Assembly (NCBI GenBank): GCA_937863215.1
Contig: CALMFQ010000120.1
Coordinates: forward strand, 1 to 15,050
DNA length: 15,050 nucleotides
Reading direction: 5' to 3'
Source of the DNA: an uncultured Pseudomonadota bacterium
GTDB lineage: Bacteria > Pseudomonadota > Gammaproteobacteria > Burkholderiales > SCOH01
Shown: piece after piece, positions 1 through 6,506 of the stretch
How positions within the stretch are numbered: the stretch's first letter is position 1
Layout: each line of letters opens with the position of its first letter
The notes under the pieces: model-generated
Database searches by the model: none
What the model was told of the DNA's origin: nothing
What the model saw: the letters and a program-made list of their open reading frames with translations, nothing else
Position numbers and translations under genes: made by a program

Positions 1-2076
1 TACGACCACGCCGAGCCGGGGGTGTTGTTCCTCGACAAGATCAACCGCGACAACAATCTGAGTTATTGCGAAGTGATCGAGGCTACCAATCCGTGTGGCG
101 AACAACCGCTGCCGGATTACGCTTGCTGTGATTTGGGCTCGATTAACCTGACTCTGCACGTCAAACACCCGTTTACACCGCAAGCCAGCTTTGATTTCGA
201 AACCTACGCCGAAGTGGTGCGGGTGGCGATCCGTGCGCTGGATAACGTGCTCGACATTACCTACTGGCCGTTGCCGCAGCAGCAACAAGAGGCAATGAAC
301 AAGCGCCGCGTTGGGCTGGGCTTCCTCGGCTTGGGCGATGCGCTGATCATGCTCGGCCTGCGTTACGATTCGGACGCCGGGCGGCAGATGGCGGCGAAAA
401 TGACCGAAGTGATGCGCGATGAGGCCTACCTCGCCAGCGAGGAGCTGGCGCAAGAGAAGGGCAAATTGCCGCTGTTCGATGCCGACAAATACCTGTCGGG
501 CGAACACAGCGCCAACCGGTTGCCGGACAAGATCAAGGCAAAAATCCGCAAACACGGCATGCGCAACAGCCATCTGACCTCGATTGCGCCGACCGGCACC
601 ATCAGCCTGGCGTTTGCCGACAATGCCTCGAACGGTATCGAACCGCCGTTCTCATGGTATTACAACCGCAATAAACGCATGGCCGACGGCAGCACCCAGA
701 GCTACCGCGTCGAAGACCACGCCTTCCGCGTCTATCTGGCGCAGGGCGGCAGTGAAAGCCAGTTGCCCGACTATTTCGTTTCGGCGCTGGAAATGCACGC
801 GCTGGATCACATGAAAATGGTCGCCGCAGTGTTGCCGTATATCGACACCGCGATTTCCAAAACCGTGAACGTGCCGGCCGATTATCCGTTTGCCGAGTTC
901 GAATCGTTGTACCTGGAAGCCTGGAAAGCCGGCCTGAAGGGCATTACCACCTATCGCCCGAATGCAGTGCTGGGCGCGGTATTGTCGGTTGAGCCCACCA
1001 AGGCCGAGCCGCAGGACATCAAGGAATCGCAGGAAGACCCGGATCGCCGCATCACCCTCAATGAAGTACTGCAGCCGGCGCTGGCCAGTCTGCGCTGGCC
1101 GGATCGACCCAAATTCAAGGGCGGTAATCCGTGCTGGACTTATGTGGTGGAAAACGCCGCCGGGCAGAACTTCGCCGTGTTTGTCGGCCACATCGAAAAC
1201 GGCCACGCCAGCCCGTTTGAAGTCTGGGTCAATGGCAACCACGTGCCGCGCGGTCTCGGCGCAGTCGCCAAGACGCTGTCGATGGACATGCGCTGCCAGG
1301 ATCGCGCCTGGGTGCAAGCCAAGCTGGACATGCTCGGCCGCACCTTCGACGACAAGGAATACCTGCTGGAGTTCGGCGACAAGCCGGTGCGGGTATCGGC
1401 TTCGTCGGCGGCACTGGCCAAGGTAGTGGAATACCGTGTGGCGCAACTTGGCGCACTGGAGCCGGCCGCCGGCGAGCCGTCGCCGATCATGGATGCGATG
1501 TTTGCGCGCAAGGAGCCGAAAGCCGGCCCGGATGGCACCATGAGCTGGTCGGTGGACGTGCAGAACCCGGCCACCGACGACAATTTCGCCATTTTCGTCA
1601 AAGAGCTGATTCTGCCTAACGGCCAGCGCCGGCCGTTCTCGGTGTGGATTTCCGGCCAGTGCCCGCGCGAGATGGAAGCGCTGTGCAAGCTGCTGTCGAT
1701 GGACATGCGGGTGATCGACCCGGCCTGGATCGGCATGAAACTGCGCAAGCTGCTGAATTACGCCGAGCCGCAAGGCGACTTCTTCGCACGCATCCCCGGC
1801 AGCGAAAAATCCCAGTCGTGGCCGTCAACCGAAGCCTATGTGGCGCGCCTGATCATCCATCGTTACGCGATGCTCAACATCCTCACCGAAGAAGGTTACC
1901 CGGTAGAGCGCATGGGCGTGATGGTGGAAGAGGAGCAGGGCGGCGACATCGTCATGACCCAGCAACGCGAAGCCCTGTTGGGCGCACGCTGCAAGGAGTG
2001 TGGCAACCACACGGTGATCAAGAAGGATGGCTGCGACTTCTGCACCAGCTGCGGCTACGTTGGCGGTTGCGGCTGA
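1..2076 (+). CDS. nrdJ: Adenosylcobalamin-dependent (class II) ribonucleoside-diphosphate reductase, 3' part
   Basis: This enzyme reduces ribonucleotides to deoxyribonucleotides for DNA synthesis, using a B12-generated thiyl radical, and acts with or without oxygen. The frame is open from base 1, so the N-terminus lies outside the window; 691 residues remain. Numbered from the first codon, the fragment shows the active-site motif NPCGEQ (residues 30-35: Asn, thiyl Cys and Glu), the following ACCDLGSINL stretch with a redox Cys, and APTGTISL near residue 197. Two related TSCPD-type domains follow, at about 375-445 and 510-585, each with an F-VWV/I-G core ending in LSMDMR. The C-terminus is Cys-rich (CKEC, CDFCTSC, final GGCG), as expected for the swinging dithiol tail that re-reduces the active site. 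Several hundred N-terminal residues are probably missing, including the first redox Cys. A terminator follows 26 bases downstream. The family assignment is firm. Confidence 0.95.
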   Translation, partial: YDHAEPGVLFLDKINRDNNLSYCEVIEATNPCGEQPLPDYACCDLGSINLTLHVKHPFTPQASFDFETYAEVVRVAIRALDNVLDITYWPLPQQQQEAMNKRRVGLGFLGLGDALIMLGLRYDSDAGRQMAAKMTEVMRDEAYLASEELAQEKGKLPLFDADKYLSGEHSANRLPDKIKAKIRKHGMRNSHLTSIAPTGTISLAFADNASNGIEPPFSWYYNRNKRMADGSTQSYRVEDHAFRVYLAQGGSESQLPDYFVSALEMHALDHMKMVAAVLPYIDTAISKTVNVPADYPFAEFESLYLEAWKAGLKGITTYRPNAVLGAVLSVEPTKAEPQDIKESQEDPDRRITLNEVLQPALASLRWPDRPKFKGGNPCWTYVVENAAGQNFAVFVGHIENGHASPFEVWVNGNHVPRGLGAVAKTLSMDMRCQDRAWVQAKLDMLGRTFDDKEYLLEFGDKPVRVSASSAALAKVVEYRVAQLGALEPAAGEPSPIMDAMFARKEPKAGPDGTMSWSVDVQNPATDDNFAIFVKELILPNGQRRPFSVWISGQCPREMEALCKLLSMDMRVIDPAWIGMKLRKLLNYAEPQGDFFARIPGSEKSQSWPSTEAYVARLIIHRYAMLNILTEEGYPVERMGVMVEEEQGGDIVMTQQREALLGARCKECGNHTVIKKDGCDFCTSCGYVGGCG

Positions 2077-2102
2077 GCGACAGTCAAACTGCAGCGCCAG
2101 CG

Positions 2103-2126
2103 GCCCCCGTCTCCCGGGGGCTTTTT
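2103..2126 (+). terminator. Rho-independent terminator of nrdJ
   Basis: The arms GCCCCC (2103-2108) and GGGGGC (2116-2121) form a perfect 6-bp GC stem with a 7-base loop, followed at once by five T. It sits 26 bases after the nrdJ stop and points in the same direction. No T-run follows the stem on the minus strand, so it does not look like the terminator of the convergent modE gene. Confidence 0.9.
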
Positions 2127-2205
2127 GCATTCTGCATGCCTGCAATCTTGTGTGCCGCGCTGAGGGCTGCCCGTGGCTGGTTGCGGCCGTCGGGCGGGGA
2201 GGAGA

Positions 2206-3036
2206 TCAGTCGAATGTGGCGAGGATGACGTCAGACGCCTTGAACAGGGCGCAAGCCTGTTTGCCGGGTTGCAGCGCCATGCGCTCAATGCTGCTTTGGG
2301 TTACCACCGACGTTACGGTCCGGCCCCCCGGCAGTTGCAGCGATACTTCGGCGTTGACGGGGCCGCCGTGAATCTTGGCAATTTCTCCGTGCAGTATATT
2401 GCTGGCGGATGTGCGGATGCTGTCGCCGGTCGATAGCATGACTGCCGAAGATTTGATGAAGGCATACACTTCCTTGCCGATGGCGAGCCCGAGATTCTCG
2501 GCGCTGTCGCGGGTGATGATGGCGGAGATGAGATGCCTGTCATCCAGCCTGATGCTGACCTCGAAATCCACCTCTCCCTCGCGCAGCGCCCAGATGGTGC
2601 CGAAAAACTGATTGCGCGCGCTGGTTTTCATTGCCATGCGCCGCATCAGCGAGCGGAATTCGCCCACGTCGTTGACGCCGATCTTGCCAAGACGGTCGGA
2701 TACGCGATCCAGGGCTTCCTGGTATTCCTTTTCCATTGCCCTGTATAGCGCCACCATTTGCCGGCCGTAGTGCGTCAGTGTCGTGCCGCCGCCTTGACGG
2801 CCGCCAACCGAGCGCTCCACCAGCGGCGAGTCGGCCATGTTGTTCATTGCATCCACTGCATCCCAGGCGGCTTTGTAGGAGAGGGGGACGGTTTTGGCTG
2901 CCTGCGAGATCGAGCCATGCAGTTCGATGGCTTCCAGCAGGCGGATGCGTGTATCGCCGAGCAGGGCGCCGAGCTGGGTCTCCAGCGCGATTTTGCCGAC
3001 CAGTTTGCCTGGATTGGGGGAGCCGGAAGCGGCCAT
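2206..3036 (-). CDS. modE: ModE-type molybdate-responsive transcriptional regulator
   Basis: ModE proteins bind molybdate or tungstate and then bind palindromic operators, usually repressing metal-uptake genes. The 276-aa product has an N-terminal winged helix-turn-helix (about 20-110) with the characteristic GSISQAAK, SYKAAWDAVDAMNN and GGRQGGGTTLT stretches. Two Mop (molybdate-binding) domains follow, at about 137-203 (starting TSARNQ) and 208-274 (starting TSASN, with GPVNAEV and ALFKASDV). Length and order match ModE of Proteobacteria. The frame is open upstream to 3216, but ATG 3036 is preferred: conserved sequence begins shortly after it, and a promoter and operator lie between it and the upstream codons. 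No good Shine-Dalgarno is visible, so the leader may be very short. It is convergent with nrdJ. The operator overlapping its own promoter implies autoregulation. It may also control the receptor and the methyltransferase fragment upstream. Confidence 0.93.
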   Translation of the reverse strand: MAASGSPNPGKLVGKIALETQLGALLGDTRIRLLEAIELHGSISQAAKTVPLSYKAAWDAVDAMNNMADSPLVERSVGGRQGGGTTLTHYGRQMVALYRAMEKEYQEALDRVSDRLGKIGVNDVGEFRSLMRRMAMKTSARNQFFGTIWALREGEVDFEVSIRLDDRHLISAIITRDSAENLGLAIGKEVYAFIKSSAVMLSTGDSIRTSASNILHGEIAKIHGGPVNAEVSLQLPGGRTVTSVVTQSSIERMALQPGKQACALFKASDVILATFD

Positions 3037-3047
3037 GTGGATTATTT

Positions 3048-3071
3048 CGCTGTATATGTTCTTATACAGTC
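3048..3071. promoter_or_regulatory. ModE-like operator at the modE promoter
   Basis: A perfect inverted repeat, CTGTATA (3050-3056) and TATACAG (3063-3069), has a 6-base spacer. With flanks, the left half reads CGCTGTATA. This matches the known ModE half-site pattern (CGCTATATA and its complement around 6-7 bases) and shares CGCTRTATA-N6-TATA with the site at 5968-5991. The right half diverges from the pattern outside the palindrome. It starts 11 bases upstream of the modE ATG. Confidence 0.75.
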
Positions 3072-3088
3072 TAACTGCCGGCGGGCAA
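3061..3088 (-). promoter_or_regulatory. Candidate sigma-70 promoter of modE
   Basis: Reading the minus strand, a -35-like TTGCCC (3088-3083) is followed after 16 bases by a -10-like TATAAG (3066-3061), which is 5 of 6 to consensus. The -10 lies inside the ModE-like operator, so bound ModE would block polymerase. The transcript would start near 3053, giving a leader of only some 15-20 bases before ATG 3036. This is pattern matching only. Confidence 0.5.
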
Positions 3089-3112
3089 GTTGCGAATAGT
3101 TCTTTAGCGCTA

Positions 3113-3250
3113 TGGTTGTCGCTGGCCGGCGGCACCGAGGTGGTGGCAATCGTTACCCAGAATTCCGTTGCCTCGCTGGGGTTGAAAGCAGGAGTTGCGG
3201 CAACGGCTGTGATCAAGGCTGCGGCGGTAATTCCTGGCGTTCAGGCCTGA
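3113..3250 (+). pseudogene. Headless Mop (molbindin-type) domain remnant
   Basis: This + strand frame encodes about 45 residues that read as the second half of a molbindin/TOBE domain. They run from LSLAGGTEVVAIVTQ through SVASLGLKAG to TAVIKAAAVIPGV and end at TGA 3248-3250. Molbindins are small cytoplasmic proteins, often of two Mop domains, that bind molybdate or tungstate. The conserved first half (an SARN start and a GAVNAEV strand) is absent: upstream of about 3113 the same frame has no Mop-like residues and soon runs into the modE promoter. No ATG exists in this frame; only a TTG at 3116 could start it, without a Shine-Dalgarno. Most likely it is the tail of a di-Mop gene whose 5' part was deleted. 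The match to the second half of the Mop fold is good; loss of function is an inference. Confidence 0.7.
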
Positions 3251-3257
3251 GCATGTC

Positions 3258-3292
3258 GGGCTGCAGACCAGTACTGGCGCGGCCTGCAGCCC
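3258..3292. repeat. Inverted repeat between the Mop remnant and the oxidoreductase-fold gene
   Basis: GGGCTGCAG (3258-3266) pairs perfectly with CTGCAGCCC (3284-3292). The loop contains a second small palindrome, CCAGTACTGG (3268-3277). It lies between the convergent 3' ends of the Mop remnant and the gene at 3344-3883 and could end transcription from either side. Neither strand has a T-run after the stem, so an intrinsic terminator is not demonstrated. Confidence 0.4.
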
Positions 3293-3343
3293 GGCTGCGA
3301 GCCGCATCCAGAGCGGCCCGCAGCCCGGTCGGTGTCCTGCCGC

Positions 3344-3883
3344 TCAGAACAGCTTGACCACTTCCAGCGACTTCAGCCATTTCACATGGCGTGGCCCGGC
3401 GCGCAGGTCCTTGGCGGAAATCAGCGCGATCTGGCCTTCGTCTTCATCGAGCGGCTTGCTGTTTTTCTCGTAGAACACCACTACCTCGTCGCCGATCGGC
3501 GAGTTGTACAGCTCCTGCCACGAGAATATCGCTTTGTAGCCGTCGCTGGCGGTGGCAACGATCACCATTTTCTTGTTGTCGTTGTGGTCCTTGCTGACGA
3601 TCTCGGCCTTGTCGAGCACGTCTTTCAGCTTCACCCCCTTGTACTGCTTCACTTCTTCCATGGTGGCGCCGCTCTGGCAGACGATAGGCATGCCGGCCAG
3701 CTCGGTGGGCGGCAGTTTTTTCAGCTCGGCAACGCTCAGTGTCAGCGGTTTGGCCACCACACCGGCAACGCTGACCGACTTGGTCACATATTGCGCCGGG
3801 TTATCGACCTTGCCGGCCGCGTGGGTCAGCGCCGGGGCCATGGCCAAGGCCAGTAACAGCAGTGCGTGTTGCAGTCGTTTCAT
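3344..3883 (-). CDS. Exported small sulfite-oxidase-fold (molybdopterin-dependent oxidoreductase-like) protein
   Basis: The 179-aa product has a signal peptide (MKR, then a hydrophobic run through about residue 20, likely cleavage after THA at 22), so it should act in the periplasm. The mature part resembles the oxidoreductase molybdopterin-binding (sulfite oxidase) fold in its short, single-domain form. Features are V-G-V-V-KPLTLSVAELKKLPP, the central PIVCQSGA with Cys69, YKGVKLKDVLDKA, a SWQEL-GDEVVV segment and the terminal DLRAGPRHVKWLKSLEVV. Cys69 lies where this family carries the cysteine that binds molybdenum, but cofactor binding cannot be proved from sequence. The start is supported by AAGGA six to seven bases upstream of the ATG. 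It begins 17 bases after the receptor stop on the same strand, so the two are probably cotranscribed under the ModE-like operator at 5968-5991. Substrate is unknown. Confidence 0.75.
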   Translation of the reverse strand: MKRLQHALLLLALAMAPALTHAAGKVDNPAQYVTKSVSVAGVVAKPLTLSVAELKKLPPTELAGMPIVCQSGATMEEVKQYKGVKLKDVLDKAEIVSKDHNDNKKMVIVATASDGYKAIFSWQELYNSPIGDEVVVFYEKNSKPLDEDEGQIALISAKDLRAGPRHVKWLKSLEVVKLF

Positions 3884-3900
3884 GATGATTTCCTTGCAGA

Positions 3901-5901
3901 TCAGAATTGATATTGGCCGTTGACGAACCAGCTGCGGCCCGGCGACGGATAGCCATCGACCAGCTGGTAATTGCGATCGAACAGGTTGTTGCTGCCGATT
4001 TCCAGCGTCAGCGGTTTGGCCGGCGACCAGGCCAGCTTCAGGTCGGAAGTGCTGTAGCTGCCCAGCTCGACGCTATTGGAACTCCAGCGGCTGCTTTCGT
4101 ACTGCGTCAGCCATACCGCACGCCACGCCGCTGCAAAGCGCCATTCGGCGTAGCCGGTGAGCTTGTTGCGTGGCGTGCCGGTCAGCCGGTCGGCGTTGCT
4201 GCGGTTGTCGCGCGACAGCAGGGTGTAGGCGCCGCCCAGCGTCAGGCCGCGCTCCAGCCGCTGTTTCAGGCTCAGCTCCAGCCCCTGTGCGGTGACATGG
4301 CCGACGTTCTGCATCTGGCTCTTGCCCGGTTGCACATTGCTCACCGACTGGATCAGATCGCGGATATCGCTGTAAAACAGCGCCGCATCCAGATTGCCGT
4401 TGGCCCACGGTTCGCCCTGATAGCCGATTTCGTAATTGCGCGAACGTTCCGGCTGCTGATCGGGATTTTCGATCGTGCTGCCCATGCGCAAGGAGTAACG
4501 GTCTTTCAGCGTCGGCAGCCGCGATTTGCCGGCAATGCTGGCGTAGACGCGGCTGTCGGTCAGATCGTGGTAAATGCCGAGCTGGGCGTTGTTGAGGGTT
4601 TTCTCCGCCGGCAGCTGATACATGCCCGATTCGGTCGGCTTCAAGGTGTCGCGCGATACGCCGGCGACCAGCTGTGTATTGCTGCCGAGCCGAAACTGAT
4701 CTTCCAGCGCCAATGAGCCGATGCTGTCGCGGAACGTTGCGCCATTGGTCTGGCCGTCGCTTTCGCGATGCGTGTCGCGCTTGGCGTAGACCAGTGCTTT
4801 CAGCGTATGGCCCGCCAGCCGCCGGCTTTCCAGCTCGACCGAAGCGCCGTTGCTGCTGTCGTCGTAATAGCTCTCGCCGGTGGTGGTATTCAGCACCTTG
4901 GCCTGCACCTGCTCGTAGCTGCCATCCTTGTAGTTGACGATACCGTTGGCGTAGGTGTCGTGATACACGCGCAGCTTGAGCGCTTCGCTATCGCTCAGCC
5001 GGGTGGTGCTCAGCAGGTAGACGCTTTGCTTGTCCCAGTACGGCCAGCGCCAGTAGCGTGGGCCCGCTGCCGGATCGACAGTCGGTGGCTGGCCCTTGGC
5101 GCCGTGCTGGTCGATGTAGCCGAGCGCGTATTCGTCGCCTTCGCGCGGTAGCCAGCCGAGCTTGACCGATTTCTTGATGTCGAGATGATCGGAATTCAGC
5201 CGTTTGCCGCCGTCCTCGATCGCGGTCGGCGCGAAATCGCCCGACAGCCTGAAATAATCCTGACTCGCGTAATCGGCGCCGGCCTGCAGATACCAGCTAT
5301 CCTGCCGGGTGCCGAGATTGACGCTGCCCTGATGCAACTGGCCGCTGCCGCCACCGACACGTACTTCGCCTTCGAATGGCCTGCTTGGCTTGCGCGTCAG
5401 CAGGTTGATTGCGCCGCCGAGCGTATTCGGGCCGTACATCATCGAACTCATACCCTTGGCGAGCTGGATTGCCGCCAGATCGGCGGTGCGGAAGCGCCCC
5501 AGATCGACATAGCCGTCATACGGCACATACAGCGGAATGCCATCGACGAAAATCGGCATCTGCCGGGAATCGTAGCCGCGGGCGCTGATGGTTTTCTCGT
5601 TGCGGCCGTTGCTGGCAATGATCATGCCCGGCAGCAGGTCGAGCGCATCGGCGACGGTTTCGCGGTTGAACGTCTGGAAATCGTCACGGCTGACGCCCGA
5701 TGCGGCCTGATCCCGATGGATGGTGCCGCGATCGGCGCTACGTGCGGCCGTGACGACGACAGTGCCGAGCTCGACTGGAGCAAGGTCGGCAGCCGCGGCA
5801 AGCGCCGGGGCCATGCCGTAGCCGAGGCAGGCGAGAGCAATCGCCTTGGTCAGCCGGCGTTGCCGGACAGGAAACGGTTTCAGATGGTGACGCAAGTTCA
5901 T
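3901..5901 (-). CDS. TonB-dependent outer-membrane receptor
   Basis: Such receptors import scarce metal complexes, cobalamin or similar ligands across the outer membrane with energy from TonB-ExbBD. The 666-aa product has a signal peptide (basic n-region with RQRR, cleavage near residue 35), a TonB-box-like ELGTVVVTAAR (45-54) and a plug domain (about 60-170). Conserved plug pieces are ETVADALDLLPG, FVDGIPLYVPYDGY and YGPNTLGGAINLLTRKP. A beta-barrel follows, ending in the typical terminal aromatic (NGQYQF). ATG 5901 is preceded by AAGGGAG at very short spacing. TTG two codons later has better spacing and is an alternative start that would not change the mature protein. A ModE-like operator 67 bases upstream and a Mo-enzyme-fold gene 17 bases downstream suggest a molybdate, tungstate or metallophore-complex ligand. 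That ligand is an inference; the receptor family is certain. Confidence 0.95.
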   Translation of the reverse strand: MNLRHHLKPFPVRQRRLTKAIALACLGYGMAPALAAAADLAPVELGTVVVTAARSADRGTIHRDQAASGVSRDDFQTFNRETVADALDLLPGMIIASNGRNEKTISARGYDSRQMPIFVDGIPLYVPYDGYVDLGRFRTADLAAIQLAKGMSSMMYGPNTLGGAINLLTRKPSRPFEGEVRVGGGSGQLHQGSVNLGTRQDSWYLQAGADYASQDYFRLSGDFAPTAIEDGGKRLNSDHLDIKKSVKLGWLPREGDEYALGYIDQHGAKGQPPTVDPAAGPRYWRWPYWDKQSVYLLSTTRLSDSEALKLRVYHDTYANGIVNYKDGSYEQVQAKVLNTTTGESYYDDSSNGASVELESRRLAGHTLKALVYAKRDTHRESDGQTNGATFRDSIGSLALEDQFRLGSNTQLVAGVSRDTLKPTESGMYQLPAEKTLNNAQLGIYHDLTDSRVYASIAGKSRLPTLKDRYSLRMGSTIENPDQQPERSRNYEIGYQGEPWANGNLDAALFYSDIRDLIQSVSNVQPGKSQMQNVGHVTAQGLELSLKQRLERGLTLGGAYTLLSRDNRSNADRLTGTPRNKLTGYAEWRFAAAWRAVWLTQYESSRWSSNSVELGSYSTSDLKLAWSPAKPLTLEIGSNNLFDRNYQLVDGYPSPGRSWFVNGQYQF

Positions 5902-5967
5902 TCTCCCTTTGAAATATGGCTGATCGATTCGTCCATCCCCGGTGGTGCCATTCCAGGTTATTGTTAT

Positions 5968-5991
5968 GGAAATATAGTTGTATATATAGCG
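5968..5991. promoter_or_regulatory. ModE-like operator upstream of the TonB-dependent receptor
   Basis: On the minus strand the site reads CGCTATATA, six bases, then TATATTTCC. The first half is identical to the known ModE half-site; the second keeps the TATAT core. It shares CGCTRTATA-N6-TATA with the modE site at 3048-3071. It lies 66 bases upstream of the receptor ATG in an AT-rich island, where promoter elements would be expected, though no convincing -35/-10 pair could be fixed. Control by ModE is an inference. Confidence 0.7.
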
Positions 5992-6450
5992 CTAGGCGTA
6001 AAAACGGCCCGGCGCGTTACCGGCCTGCACAGGGTCGCAGCCGGTACCGTCGAGCGGCAGCGGCCATGCTTCCGACGCCGGCCCGGCGCTGGCGCAATTG
6101 TCTGTGTCGAGCGTAAGCAACAGTTCCGACATCCGGTTCCAGCCCGAATAAGGATTGCCCATTCCCAGCAAAGCCTTGCCGGCCTGCGTTGCCGGCGTCA
6201 TCGCGCCAATCAGCTGGCAGGCCTGCATGCTCGGTGTGTAGCGGGTTCCGTCGAATTTCAGCCAGTTCAGCGTAGCCAGCTCGACCAGAAAGGAATGCGA
6301 GCGCTGCTTGTGCAGGCGCATTGCGTTGGCGATATCGGCATGGCTGGCGGGCCCGTGCTCCAGCAGCCATTCGAACAGCCCGATTTCCAGTGCGGCACGA
6401 AGTAGCTGGAAATGTCGGTAATTACTGATCAGTTGGCTTGCACTGTCCAT
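5992..6450 (-). CDS. Truncated SAM-dependent O-methyltransferase (N-terminal dimerisation/winged-helix domain only)
   Basis: The 152-aa frame starts like the N-terminal dimerisation (winged-helix) domain of acetylserotonin/hydroxyindole-type O-methyltransferases. It shows YRHFQLLRAALEIGLFEWL, an HGPASHADIANAM helix-turn, SFLVELATLNWLKFDGTRYT and the linker to about residue 115. The catalytic SAM-binding domain, normally another 180-220 residues with a GxGxG motif, is absent. After about LLTLDTDN the frame runs through unrelated sequence to a TAG at 5994-5992, directly against the ModE-like operator of the receptor. No other frame here continues the methyltransferase. Expression signals look intact: AAGGA about eight bases before the ATG, a promoter-like pair, and a strong ModE-like operator at 6480-6506. 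It is probably the remnant of a formerly ModE-controlled methyltransferase; a retained role for the small domain cannot be excluded. Confidence 0.7.
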   Translation of the reverse strand: MDSASQLISNYRHFQLLRAALEIGLFEWLLEHGPASHADIANAMRLHKQRSHSFLVELATLNWLKFDGTRYTPSMQACQLIGAMTPATQAGKALLGMGNPYSGWNRMSELLLTLDTDNCASAGPASEAWPLPLDGTGCDPVQAGNAPGRFYA

Positions 6451-6469
6451 TTCCAGGTCCTTACAACGG

Positions 6470-6498
6470 TTAACAGGATTTCGCTATATTAATGACAA
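6470..6498 (-). promoter_or_regulatory. Candidate promoter of the methyltransferase fragment
   Basis: On the minus strand TTGTCA (6498-6493), 5 of 6 to the -35 consensus, is followed after 17 bases by TGTTAA (6475-6470), a weak -10. The -35 sits in the centre of the ModE-like operator, so ModE binding would exclude polymerase. The start codon at 6450 is about 20 bases further on. Confidence 0.4.
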
Positions 6499-6506
6499 TA
6501 TAACGA
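6480..6506. promoter_or_regulatory. ModE-like operator, best of three
   Basis: The arms CGCTATATT (6482-6490) and AATATAACG (6497-6505) flank a 6-base spacer. One more matching base on each side extends the arms to 10 bases, with one mismatch. This is very close to the known ModE consensus, which pairs CGCTATATA with TATATAACG around 6-7 bases. It lies 31 bases upstream of the methyltransferase-fragment ATG and overlaps its putative -35. It is also 278 bases upstream of the c-di-GMP gene on the opposite strand. Confidence 0.82.

Noticed and set aside
3037..3216. N-terminal extension of ModE by 60 residues
   Set aside because: The extra sequence is not ModE-like, is partly antisense to the Mop remnant, and would span the modE promoter and operator.
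5902..6000. Cobalamin riboswitch or Fur box for the TonB-dependent receptor
   Set aside because: The leader is only about 70-100 bases, too short for a cobalamin riboswitch. The AT-rich palindrome fits the ModE pattern better than a Fur box.
5185..6405. Long + strand frame antisense to the receptor and methyltransferase fragment
   Set aside because: It runs opposite a clear TonB-dependent receptor, crosses the operator region and shows no domain. It is open only because of codon bias in GC-rich DNA.
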